From the NCBI RefSeq assembly GCF_004570845.1, contig NZ_SPQZ01000002.1:434001-498000 (forward strand): a stretch of DNA of 64,000 bases, written 5' to 3'. Positions 8,429-16,018 of the stretch are shown here, one piece after another. The stretch's first letter is position 1. The number at the start of each line of letters is the position of its first letter. Both the position numbers and the translations under genes were made by a program. The notes below the pieces were generated by a model, which was not told where the DNA came from, ran no database searches, and saw only the letters and a list, made by a program, of their open reading frames with translations. This DNA is from Orlajensenia leifsoniae. GTDB taxonomy: Bacteria > Actinomycetota > Actinomycetes > Actinomycetales > Microbacteriaceae.

Positions 8429-9607
8429 ATGCGTCTGAGAACAGGGGTCATCGCCGCCGTGGCCGCCGCCAGCCTTCTCGCGCTGACCGTCGTCCCTGCT
8501 GCATCCGCCGAGGACTACCCGACCTGGGACGAGGTGGAGGCGGCGCGCTCGAGTGCCGCGGCCACGAGTGCCGAGGTCGACCGCATCTCCGACTTCATCA
8601 CCTCGCTCACCGCGGAGTCGGCCCGCCTCGGGCGGATCACCATCGAGAAGGGTGCCGCATACACGGTGGCGAAGGCTGAGCTGGATGCCGCGACCCGGCG
8701 CGCAGACGTGTTGGTGACCCAGCGCGACACGGCCGTCGCCGAGGCTGCTGACGCGCACGATCGCTATGGCGCCATCGTGTCGCAGCTCGTCGTGTCGGGC
8801 GGCACCGAGAGCCTGACCGTTCAGCTGCTGCTCGACCACTCCTCCGACACCGACCTGCTCTACCGGCTGGGCGCGATGACCAAGCTGACCCAGCAAGCCG
8901 CCGGACTGGAGGACAGGGCCGAGAGCCGCAGCAACGAGGCCGACGCCCTCAGCGCGCAGGCCGCCGTTGCTGAGAAGGAGCGCGACAAGCTCGCCGCCGC
9001 CGCGCAGACGGCACTCGAGGAGGCCCAGGCCGCAGAGCAGGAGGCGGGCGCACGACTCGCAGCGCAGAAGGAGGCGAGCGCGACGCTGCAGGCGCAGCTC
9101 GCCTCGCTGACGGCGCAGGCGGCCGACGTCGAGAAGCGCTACACCGAGGGTGAGGCGGCCCGGAAGGCGGCAGAGGCGGCCGCAGCAGCTGCCGCGGCCG
9201 AAGCAGCAGCGGCGGCTGCGGCGGCAGCCGAGGCCGCTGGCGACGGCGGCGGCGGAGGCGGGGGAGGTGCGACCCCGATCTACACCGGGGACGTCGACTC
9301 GGACCCGGGTGCCGCCCAGGCGTACGCCGCGGGTGCCATCGGAGCCTACGGCTGGGGCGGAGACCAGTTCGGCTGCCTCCAGCGACTCTGGAACAAGGAG
9401 TCGGGCTGGCGCGCCGACGCCTACAACGCCTCGAGCGGAGCGTATGGTATTCCGCAGTCCCTCCCCGGCGAGAAGATGGCGTCGGCAGGCGTCGACTGGC
9501 GCACCAATGCTGGGACGCAGATCAACTGGGGCCTCTCGTACATCGCCCAGCGGTACGGATCTCCCTGCGGTGCCTGGGATCACTCGGTCGTCTGGAACTG
9601 GTACTAG
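8429..9607 (+). CDS. Secreted coiled-coil protein with transglycosylase-like C-terminal domain
   Basis: 392 residues. Signal peptide 1-27 (cleavage after ASA), long coiled coil about 30-255 ending in Ala-rich heptads, an uninterrupted Gly linker near 275, then a C-terminal module about 300-392. That module (GCLQRLWNKESGW, SGAYGIPQSLPG, INWGLSYIAQRYGSPC, AWDH) matches lytic-transglycosylase-like domains of actinobacterial wall proteins, with Glu in KESGW as the likely catalytic acid. Probably cleaves or remodels peptidoglycan. Strong GGGAGGGGGAG ribosome site. Its TAG stop overlaps the stop of the convergent next gene. Confidence 0.85.
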   Translation: MRLRTGVIAAVAAASLLALTVVPAASAEDYPTWDEVEAARSSAAATSAEVDRISDFITSLTAESARLGRITIEKGAAYTVAKAELDAATRRADVLVTQRDTAVAEAADAHDRYGAIVSQLVVSGGTESLTVQLLLDHSSDTDLLYRLGAMTKLTQQAAGLEDRAESRSNEADALSAQAAVAEKERDKLAAAAQTALEEAQAAEQEAGARLAAQKEASATLQAQLASLTAQAADVEKRYTEGEAARKAAEAAAAAAAAEAAAAAAAAAEAAGDGGGGGGGGATPIYTGDVDSDPGAAQAYAAGAIGAYGWGGDQFGCLQRLWNKESGWRADAYNASSGAYGIPQSLPGEKMASAGVDWRTNAGTQINWGLSYIAQRYGSPCGAWDHSVVWNWY

Positions 9608-10359
9608 GTCGCCGGCGGCACGCGCAGGGCGTCGACGGCATCGTCGCCGCGGAGCTCGGCCATGCGCGCCACGATGCGATCCGCGACCTGGGGCGTCAGC
9701 GAGGCGCAGACGATGCTGTTCGGGCCGATCGACTCCAGCCCTGCGGCACGCACCCTGATGACCTCCCAGCCGACCTCGGCGAGGGCGTCGTCCTTCTCGC
9801 GGTCCGAGGCCTCCTTCAGGCCGAGGTGCGCGCGCCGGGATCGGCCGGGATCGTCGTACTCGATGGCAATGCGCAGCGCCGGAACGAGGATGTCGGGCCA
9901 CACCTCCTGCTTGCCGTAGAACATGCGGTTGACGCGCACCGTGTTCACGCCGCGCGGCACACGGATGCGCTCCTCGAGCAGGGCTCGAAGGCGCTGCTCG
10001 GTGAGCGAGGTGCGGGTGCGCAGGCCGGCGTTCATGGAGGCGACTCCGCCGTCGCGCGCGACCGTCGGCGCCTCGGCGTTGCGGATGCACTTCGGGCAGC
10101 TCGGGCCGGTGAGGACGTCCATCACGCTCGCCTGGTAGCGGTCGTGACCGCGGGCGCACTGCCACGCGAATTCGGCTCCGAGGCGGGTCTCCACGGCGAC
10201 GGATGCCCGCGCGGGAGGGGCCGCGCGCGACACCAGTTCGCCCCGAGTGCGGTGCGTCTCGTGCAGCAGCATGCACAGCGGACAGGAGCGCCGGAGCGCG
10301 ATGGAACCGGGTTCGGTGGGCGCTGCGCCATGGCCGCAGGCGAAGCTCACAAGGGTCAT
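9604..10359 (-). CDS. Zinc-ribbon protein with VSR/DUF559-like endonuclease fold
   Basis: 251 residues. The N-terminal half has two Cys/His sets: C8, H10, C26-x2-C29, and C68, H72, C88-x2-C91. The C-terminal half (about 118-251) has the PD-(D/E)xK layout of DUF559/very-short-patch-repair-like proteins: a Glu in SLTEQRLR, PDILV with D156, EYDD with E167, and REKDDALAEVGWEVIRV. Substrate unknown; no methylase or helicase neighbour, so not an obvious restriction system. Start ATG 10359 is fixed by TACGCT 6 bases upstream. Its TAG and the TAG of the facing gene share CTAG 9604-9607. Confidence 0.75.
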   Translation of the reverse strand: MTLVSFACGHGAAPTEPGSIALRRSCPLCMLLHETHRTRGELVSRAAPPARASVAVETRLGAEFAWQCARGHDRYQASVMDVLTGPSCPKCIRNAEAPTVARDGGVASMNAGLRTRTSLTEQRLRALLEERIRVPRGVNTVRVNRMFYGKQEVWPDILVPALRIAIEYDDPGRSRRAHLGLKEASDREKDDALAEVGWEVIRVRAAGLESIGPNSIVCASLTPQVADRIVARMAELRGDDAVDALRVPPAT

Positions 10360-10365
10360 GCGGGC

Positions 10366-10371
10366 AGCGTA
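10366..10371 (-). promoter_or_regulatory. -10 TACGCT of the zinc-ribbon endonuclease-like gene
   Basis: Hexamer, spacer GCCCGC, ATG 10359. Leaderless-type. Confidence 0.55.
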
Positions 10372-10470
10372 ACCCGGGCCGCCGACATGCCCCGAGGCGT
10401 CCTTGACCTCCCCCCGTGCGGGGCACACAATGGCAAGGCGACCCGAGCGCATCCGACGAGAAAGGTCACC

Positions 10471-11055
10471 ATGTCAGACACCCAGCAGGCCACCTCCGAG
10501 ACCGGGGCTCCGATCGCCGCGTCGAGTTCGGTCGGCAGCCGGTCGCTCGATGAGACGACTGCGCTTCCGACCTTCGACTCCGAGTCGTCAGCGGCGTCTG
10601 CGCCTGCCGAGGTCGTCGCGGTTCCTGCGGCATCCGTCGGCGCGTCGAAGCCGGGGAAGAAGCCCTTCTCGTGGTTCCAGGACCAGCCGATGCGTCTCAC
10701 CCTCGTCGTGATCATCGGCGTCGTCGCGCTGTTCTTCGCCTTCGGCCTGCTCATCATCTTCAGCCCGAGTTCCGCCGCGGTCTCGGCCCTCGCCGTGATC
10801 GCGACGCCCGTCGCCTCGATGGTCGCGGCGTACTACGGCATCACCCTGAGCATGCAGCAGGTGCGTGACGAGCGTCTGGAGCGCGCCGCCGCCGTGCAGC
10901 GTGCCGAGGAGGCCGAGACCGCAGCACAGGAAGCCGATGTCTGGGCTGCGCAGATGGAGTCGGGACTGCGGGTGGCCAAGGTCAAGCTCGACGCCGCCGG
11001 CGTGCGCACGGACGACGTGGAGAAGGCCGCCGGGGTCGACCCCGAGTTCTTCTGA
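10471..11055 (+). CDS. Two-helix membrane protein with coiled-coil tail
   Basis: 194 residues. A Ser/Ala-rich disordered N-terminus (1-70) precedes two hydrophobic helices (about 77-100 and 106-126). A charged C-terminal coiled coil rich in Glu/Ala follows (about 128-175). No recognised family. Ribosome site GAGAAAGG before ATG 10471. Confidence 0.7.
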   Translation: MSDTQQATSETGAPIAASSSVGSRSLDETTALPTFDSESSAASAPAEVVAVPAASVGASKPGKKPFSWFQDQPMRLTLVVIIGVVALFFAFGLLIIFSPSSAAVSALAVIATPVASMVAAYYGITLSMQQVRDERLERAAAVQRAEEAETAAQEADVWAAQMESGLRVAKVKLDAAGVRTDDVEKAAGVDPEFF

Positions 11056-11077
11056 TCGACCGATCGACCTGGCCCGG

Positions 11078-11860
11078 TCAGCCCCCTCTGATCCGCGCAA
11101 GACTGCGTCGCTGCGGCCATTCGCGCAGCGAGCGCGGAAGCCACGGCCACACCGCGCCCGTGAGAGTGAGAGCCCGACGGAAGCGTCGCTCCGCCCGCGG
11201 CGTCCAACGCACGCGATAGGCGGCGCGCACCGACGGCGGCAGGAGCCCGGCCGTGACGAGCCTCGCGAGAGGCATCGCGAGCCCGAGCGGGGCCGGCAGG
11301 GAGCGGGCGAACATCAGCTCGCGCGAGACCGCTAGGACGTCGGCGTCGACGGAGAGTCGCGGGAGCATCCCCGCCCAGTACACGGAGAACGCTGCCCGAT
11401 CGACCGGCCACTGCCCCCGCGGCAGTTGGAGCCTCGTGCCCAGCTCGGCGTACGCGGCGTACAGGGCGTCGGCCTGCTCGGCCTCCAGTGCGCCGAACAG
11501 TTCCTCGTGCACGACGACAGCCGTGTCGTAGAGGGTCGCAGCCACCCACAGCTGGAGCTCCGGGTCGTAGGCGCTGTACGCCGGCGCATCACCGCGGGCG
11601 TGGCCGCGCACGGGGGAGTGCGCGCGGTTGACCAGGCGCACCGCCCGCGCCCTGTCGTCGTCGGTGCCGTAGACGATCGCGTAGGCGTAGGCGAGAGTGG
11701 CCCACAGCCTGTCGAGAGGTCGCTCGGCGAAATCGGAGTGATTCACGACGCCACGCCCGACCGGCGGATAAGCGAGCTGCAGCAGGATGGCGCGCGCTCC
11801 GCCGGCGATGAGCACGCCGTCACCGGCGAAACGGGGCAGGTCCGTCGCATCCGCTGGCAT
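11078..11860 (-). CDS. MpaB/DUF2236 family oxygenase-like protein
   Basis: 260 residues with the family landmarks GGARAILLQLAYPPVGRGV, HSPVRGHARGD and LWVAATLYDTAV. It also has a conserved acidic stretch (HEELFGALEAEQAD). DUF2236 proteins resemble latex-clearing and mycophenolic-acid oxygenases and bind heme b; the substrate here is unknown. ATG 11860 is preceded by TAGCGT plus 6 bases and faces away from the GH3 lipoprotein gene, so two leaderless promoters lie back to back in 54 bases. Confidence 0.85.
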   Translation of the reverse strand: MPADATDLPRFAGDGVLIAGGARAILLQLAYPPVGRGVVNHSDFAERPLDRLWATLAYAYAIVYGTDDDRARAVRLVNRAHSPVRGHARGDAPAYSAYDPELQLWVAATLYDTAVVVHEELFGALEAEQADALYAAYAELGTRLQLPRGQWPVDRAAFSVYWAGMLPRLSVDADVLAVSRELMFARSLPAPLGLAMPLARLVTAGLLPPSVRAAYRVRWTPRAERRFRRALTLTGAVWPWLPRSLREWPQRRSLARIRGG

Positions 11861-11866
11861 GCTCCA

Positions 11867-11872
11867 ACGCTA
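11867..11872 (-). promoter_or_regulatory. -10 TAGCGT of the MpaB-like gene
   Basis: Hexamer, spacer TGGAGC, ATG 11860. Leaderless-type. Confidence 0.6.
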
Positions 11873-11902
11873 CGCGGTCAGGTTGTTCGGATGCCGCGCG
11901 CT

Positions 11903-11908
11903 TAGAAT
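11903..11908 (+). promoter_or_regulatory. -10 TAGAAT of the GH3 lipoprotein gene
   Basis: Hexamer, spacer TCCCCG, GTG 11915; supports this GTG as the start. Leaderless-type. Confidence 0.65.
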
Positions 11909-11914
11909 TCCCCG

Positions 11915-13090
11915 GTGGTCGGGACGCTGGTACGGACGACGGCGCTCGCTCTCGCGGTCGCCGTCTGCCTCGTCGGCTGCGCACCCTCGGGAACACCGGC
12001 ACCGACGCCGTCGGGAAGCATCGCGGCCGAGGTCCCGCGCCGGGTCGCTCCCGACCCCGTGACCATCGAGGCACGCAAGCGGTTGGCCGCCATGAGCCTC
12101 GAACAGCGCATCGCGAGCATGCTCATGCTGCATTTTCCGGGCACGGATGCCGCAGCCATCGCGGCGCAGACCGTGCAGTACGCGCCCGGCGCCATCATCC
12201 TCATGGGCGACAACACGGCGGGCGGCACGGCCGGCGTGCGGGCCATCACTGCTGCAGCCGACGCTGCCACCGACCTCCCGCTGCTCGTCGCCGTCGACCA
12301 GGAGGGCGGAGAGGTCAGCCGCATCGCCGAGGACCCGTCGCCCGGTGCCGACGCGCTCCGCGGACAGCCGGCATCCGTCACCGAGCAGGCCTTCGCGGCG
12401 CGCGCCGACGTGCTGGCCGATGCCGGGATCTCGGTGAACTTCGGCATCGTCGCCGATGAGACCGATGATCCGAACTCCTTCCTCGCCGGTCGCGTGCTCG
12501 GCACCGATCCGGCCTCGGCCGCCGAGCATGTGGCCGCCGCAATCGCGGGCGAGCAGGGTCGGGTGCTCAGTACGTTGAAGCACTTCCCGGGGCACGGCGC
12601 TGCTCCCGGCGACTCGCACAGCTCGATTCCGACGACGGCGGAGTCATTGGCGGACTGGCGCACGACGGATGCTGTTCCGTTCCGCGCCGGTATCGACGCC
12701 GGCGCCGAGCTGGTCATGTTCGGCCACCTCGAGTACTCGGCCGTCGATCCCGGACCCGCATCGCTGTCACCCGTGTGGCACCGCATCCTGCGCGATGAAC
12801 TCGGCTTCGACGGCATCGCGATCAGCGACGACATGGGCATGCTCGACCACTCGGGCGTTCCGGCTCTGGCGGACCGGAGCGAGAACGCGATCGCGGCGAT
12901 CACCGCAGGCTCCACGATGGTGCTCTACGTGCCGTCGCCCGATGCCTCCGGCGCGGCGGGCGCCTTCGATCCCGACGCCCTCGTCGCCGACGTCGCCGCC
13001 GCCGTCCGTGCCGGTCGGATCCCTGCCGAGACGATCGACCGGGCGGCCATGAAGCTACTCCGAGCGCGGATCGGGCTCGAGGGCGTCTGA
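11915..13090 (+). CDS. GH3 beta-N-acetylhexosaminidase-like lipoprotein (NagZ type)
   Basis: 391 residues. Lipobox LVGC with Cys22 as lipidation site, so membrane-anchored and exported. GH3 fold follows: VAVDQEGGEVSRI, LKHFPGHG with the acid/base-loop Asp-Ser-His just after it (GDSHSS), and ISDDMGM with the nucleophile Asp near residue 305. NagZ-type enzymes remove N-acetylglucosamine from muropeptides, here presumably in cell-wall turnover outside the cell. Its last 36 bases overlap the 3' end of the opposing TMEM175 gene. Confidence 0.9.
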   Translation: MVGTLVRTTALALAVAVCLVGCAPSGTPAPTPSGSIAAEVPRRVAPDPVTIEARKRLAAMSLEQRIASMLMLHFPGTDAAAIAAQTVQYAPGAIILMGDNTAGGTAGVRAITAAADAATDLPLLVAVDQEGGEVSRIAEDPSPGADALRGQPASVTEQAFAARADVLADAGISVNFGIVADETDDPNSFLAGRVLGTDPASAAEHVAAAIAGEQGRVLSTLKHFPGHGAAPGDSHSSIPTTAESLADWRTTDAVPFRAGIDAGAELVMFGHLEYSAVDPGPASLSPVWHRILRDELGFDGIAISDDMGMLDHSGVPALADRSENAIAAITAGSTMVLYVPSPDASGAAGAFDPDALVADVAAAVRAGRIPAETIDRAAMKLLRARIGLEGV

Positions 13091-13726
13091 ACCCGCGGGA
13101 GGGGCCACCCCGCCGCTGAGCAGCCGCGACAGCGGCGAGTCGAACGCGTAGGCGACGAACGCCCACGAGCCGATGAAGGGTGCAGCGATCACGACGATCG
13201 CGCCGAGGATGACAGCGCTCAGCGCATCGCGCCGGCTGCGCGCGGCCTCGACCGGGCTGAGCCCCTCGATGAGTCCGCTGCCCGGCGCGGCGGCGCGCAG
13301 CCAGAGCAGGTAGCCGAACAGCACCACCCAGAAGAAGTTGACCGGCAGCAGCGTCTGGCCGAGGGCGAGGCCGCCGAACCGGCTGTCCAGGCTCGTGGTG
13401 AACGGGATGAGCACGACCCCGAACAGGCGCAGGGTGTTGAGCACCAGCATCGTGCCGTCGACGTGCACGATGTACTCGAACTGCCGCACATGGATGCTCC
13501 AGAGCAGGCACAGCAGGAAGAAGCTGATCGCGAAGCTCGAGATGGAGGGCCACATGCCGACGAGGCCGTGCCAGAGTTCGGCATCCGTCGTCGCGCCCGA
13601 CAGGTCGTTGACCGTGAGGTCGAGCACCAGCAGGGTGGCCGCGATGGCGAACACCCCGTCGGTGAAGGCCTCGAGCCTGCGGGTCGAGACCGTCGCGGTG
13701 CGGGGTCGTGCGCGTCTGCGGATCAT
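13055..13726 (-). CDS. TMEM175-like potassium channel family protein (DUF1211)
   Basis: 223 residues, six predicted helices. The first helix carries the family filter motif in the form RRLEAFTDGVFAIAATLLVL (canonical FSDG is FTDG here). Bacterial TMEM175 proteins form tetrameric K+ leak channels. ATG 13726 overlaps the FUSC stop by 4 bases (ATGA), so expression is coupled. The last 12 codons are antisense to the end of the GH3 lipoprotein gene. Confidence 0.9.
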   Translation of the reverse strand: MIRRRARPRTATVSTRRLEAFTDGVFAIAATLLVLDLTVNDLSGATTDAELWHGLVGMWPSISSFAISFFLLCLLWSIHVRQFEYIVHVDGTMLVLNTLRLFGVVLIPFTTSLDSRFGGLALGQTLLPVNFFWVVLFGYLLWLRAAAPGSGLIEGLSPVEAARSRRDALSAVILGAIVVIAAPFIGSWAFVAYAFDSPLSRLLSGGVAPPAGSDALEPDPRSE

Positions 13727-14775
13727 TCGGCGCCCACGATCTCCTCGTGAACGCGACGCAGGTCCTCCATCAGCGACCCGATCAGCACCCAGTGCTCGGC
13801 GTGCGGGGTGAGGATGCGCAGGGGAGCGGTGAGCAGGGGAATGCCCTCGGTCTTGGCGTCGGGCTCGATCGGGGCGTCGTCATCGGCCCGCACCAGCAGG
13901 CGCAGGTCGTGCGCCGCCCGCTCCAGCTCGTCGACGATGGGCTCGACCGTCGGCTCGTCGGGCAGGCCGGCGTCGTAGTGGTCGTGCACGGCGCGGGTCA
14001 TGTTGAGCGACCGGGTGACCAGCGGGCCCATGCGGGCGAACAGGGCGGCGTCGGCGTCGAGGGCGACTCTGTAGCGCTGCTGCCGCGGGTTGAAGGCCAG
14101 CGACTCGTCCGCGTCTTTCAGGGCCTCCTGCGCCTTGGCCTGCATGGGCCGCAGCAACCTGGCGGTCAGCAGGATCTCCTGCAGCTGGGCGTCGGTCTTC
14201 GGGGTGCGGAGGGCGTCGGCGAGGCGCTCGAAGGTGGCCGCGATCTCGCTCCCGAGGGCGATGACGGCGGCATGCGCCGGCGCGAGCAGCACCGGTGGCA
14301 CGACCAGGATGTTGACGATCAGCCCGACGGCCGCGCCGATGAGAGTCTCGATGATGCGGGCGAAGGCGTAGTCGGGCGTGGCGGCGCCGATGGTGAGCAC
14401 CAGCATCACGCTGATCGGGATCTGGTTCGCCGATCCGGGCGTGAGGCGGAGTGCCCAGCCCACGAAGATCGCCACGACGATGGCCGCGAGCACGACATAA
14501 CTGTCCTGGCCGAACACCACGCCGATGCCGAAGGCGATGATCACGCCGGCGATCACGCCGAAGCTGCGCTCGAGGGCGCGCCCGACGGACTGGTTGACGC
14601 TCGGCTGGACGACCAGCAGCGCGGCGATGGCGGCGAACACCGGCACGGTTCCCGGAATCACCAGCTCGGCGATGATCCACGCGAGCACTGTGGCGATGGC
14701 CGACTTCGCCACCTGCAGCAGCGGGATGCGCGCGCTCGACCGCAGCCGTGCGGTGAAGCGTGCGGGGCCGGTCAC
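13723..14775 (-). CDS. FUSC / aromatic acid exporter family membrane protein
   Basis: 350 residues. N-terminal block of about six helices (20-180) includes VVQPSVNQSVGRALERSFG, typical of the FUSC/ArAE permease-like domain. A cytoplasmic helical C-terminal half follows. Family members export aromatic acids or unknown metabolites. GTG 14775 follows TAGCCT by 6 bases. First gene of a two-gene unit with the TMEM175 channel, so a joint role in envelope or ion stress is possible. Confidence 0.8.
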   Translation of the reverse strand: MTGPARFTARLRSSARIPLLQVAKSAIATVLAWIIAELVIPGTVPVFAAIAALLVVQPSVNQSVGRALERSFGVIAGVIIAFGIGVVFGQDSYVVLAAIVVAIFVGWALRLTPGSANQIPISVMLVLTIGAATPDYAFARIIETLIGAAVGLIVNILVVPPVLLAPAHAAVIALGSEIAATFERLADALRTPKTDAQLQEILLTARLLRPMQAKAQEALKDADESLAFNPRQQRYRVALDADAALFARMGPLVTRSLNMTRAVHDHYDAGLPDEPTVEPIVDELERAAHDLRLLVRADDDAPIEPDAKTEGIPLLTAPLRILTPHAEHWVLIGSLMEDLRRVHEEIVGAE

Positions 14776-14781
14776 TCTGTC

Positions 14782-14787
14782 AGGCTA
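14782..14787 (-). promoter_or_regulatory. -10 TAGCCT of the FUSC-TMEM175 unit
   Basis: Hexamer, spacer GACAGA, GTG 14775. Leaderless-type. Confidence 0.6.
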
Positions 14788-15897
14788 CTGCGCCACCACG
14801 TGCGGCCGATCGAGGAACGCGGCGTAGCGAGCCGACGCGCGGGTGATCGTGCGTGCGCGCGCGGTCGTGAGAGAGCCCTCGACGAAAAGTCGCGGCTCGA
14901 CGCCGACGCCCTGCCGCGATGTCGAGCGGCGCCAGGTGCCGATCACCCGGCCCGCCGCCACGATGGTGGGCTGGAACACCCCGTTGGCACCGGGCACAAC
15001 GGCGTCCTCGTTCTCGGGGTCGATGAACGCGCGCCGGTCGGTGTAGCCGAGGTAGTACTCGTCGAAGCCGGGGAGCAGGTGCACGGATGCCGCGAACGCG
15101 CGCTTCTCGGCATCCGTCGCCGTCGTCACCTCGGCGTCGGATGACACCCACAGGCCGGCGTCGTCGTCGTACGACACGACGCGACCGTCGGTGCACGCGA
15201 TCTCGAGCCCGCGCCGGGAGTCGGCGAGGGTGAGCTTGCTCCAGCCGGCGAAGTCGCGCACCGTGGCCGGACCGTGCCCGCGCAGATAGCGGCTCACGAA
15301 TTCGGCCAGGGCCTCGTCGCGGTCGAGCGATCGCGGCTCGGCGATCCAGCGATCGCTCGGCACCAGCCGTTGCACGCCGTCGCGCACGGGGCCCCAGCAC
15401 CAGAACCCCGTCTGGGCGAGGTGGGCGATGAGGTGGTAACCGCGCTGGCCCGTCGGATCGACGTCGTTCTCGACCAGCAGCGTCATGACCTCCTCGCGGG
15501 AGAGGTCGTCGGCGGCATCGAGGGCATCGCCGAAGACCGAACGCACCCTGTCGAGCAGTGCGTCGTCGATGCCGAGCTGCACGCGGCGAGTCGCGGCCTG
15601 CGCGAGCATCCGTGGCCCGGTGAGCGAGAGCATCCAGCCGAGATCGACGGCCGGCACGGCGAACAGGGTGCCGCGCATGGTCCACGCCCGCACCAGGTCG
15701 CCGCTGTCGAAGGCGGCGAGCACGGCGGCATCCGTCACCCCGGAACGGATGCCGACACCCCAGCGGGCGGCCGCGAAGTCCTGCGCCTGCACGGCCAGCA
15801 TGCGCTCGAGCACTCCCAATGGGGTGTCGGTGCCGCCGATACCGTGCGCCGCGAGGCGCAGCCTGAGGAGCTCACGTTGCTGGGAATCCGCCGCCAT
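14785..15897 (-). CDS. Winged-helix AlkZ/HTH_42 family protein
   Basis: 370 residues of the HTH_42 (formerly DUF1006) family. VLERMLAVQAQDFAAARWG includes the QAQD-type catalytic/binding motif. WTMRGTLFAVPAVDLGWML, RGYHLIAHLAQTGFWCWGP and a C-terminal barrel ending in RLFVEG follow. AlkZ members are DNA glycosylases that unhook interstrand crosslinks; general actinobacterial members are often of unknown specificity. Ends 9 bases before the FUSC start. Confidence 0.85.
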   Translation of the reverse strand: MAADSQQRELLRLRLAAHGIGGTDTPLGVLERMLAVQAQDFAAARWGVGIRSGVTDAAVLAAFDSGDLVRAWTMRGTLFAVPAVDLGWMLSLTGPRMLAQAATRRVQLGIDDALLDRVRSVFGDALDAADDLSREEVMTLLVENDVDPTGQRGYHLIAHLAQTGFWCWGPVRDGVQRLVPSDRWIAEPRSLDRDEALAEFVSRYLRGHGPATVRDFAGWSKLTLADSRRGLEIACTDGRVVSYDDDAGLWVSSDAEVTTATDAEKRAFAASVHLLPGFDEYYLGYTDRRAFIDPENEDAVVPGANGVFQPTIVAAGRVIGTWRRSTSRQGVGVEPRLFVEGSLTTARARTITRASARYAAFLDRPHVVAQ

Positions 15898-16018
15898 AGT
15901 GCCTCAGTATCGCGCAGGGGACCGACAGCGGAACAGGCGACGGGTCTGCTGCGTTTAGACTGGGTGGCTGCGCCTCTCGCGCGACTTCCCCAACTTTCTC
16001 CGACCGAAGGGTTCCCCC

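Noticed and set aside
9604-10359. Restriction-modification system
   Set aside because: An endonuclease-like fold is present but there is no DNA methyltransferase, specificity subunit or helicase nearby.
8195-10426. 743-codon open frame on the minus strand
   Set aside because: It crosses the secreted transglycosylase-like gene and the zinc-ribbon gene out of frame, is composed of Arg/Gly/Leu-rich sequence without family motifs, and is explained by high GC at third codon positions.
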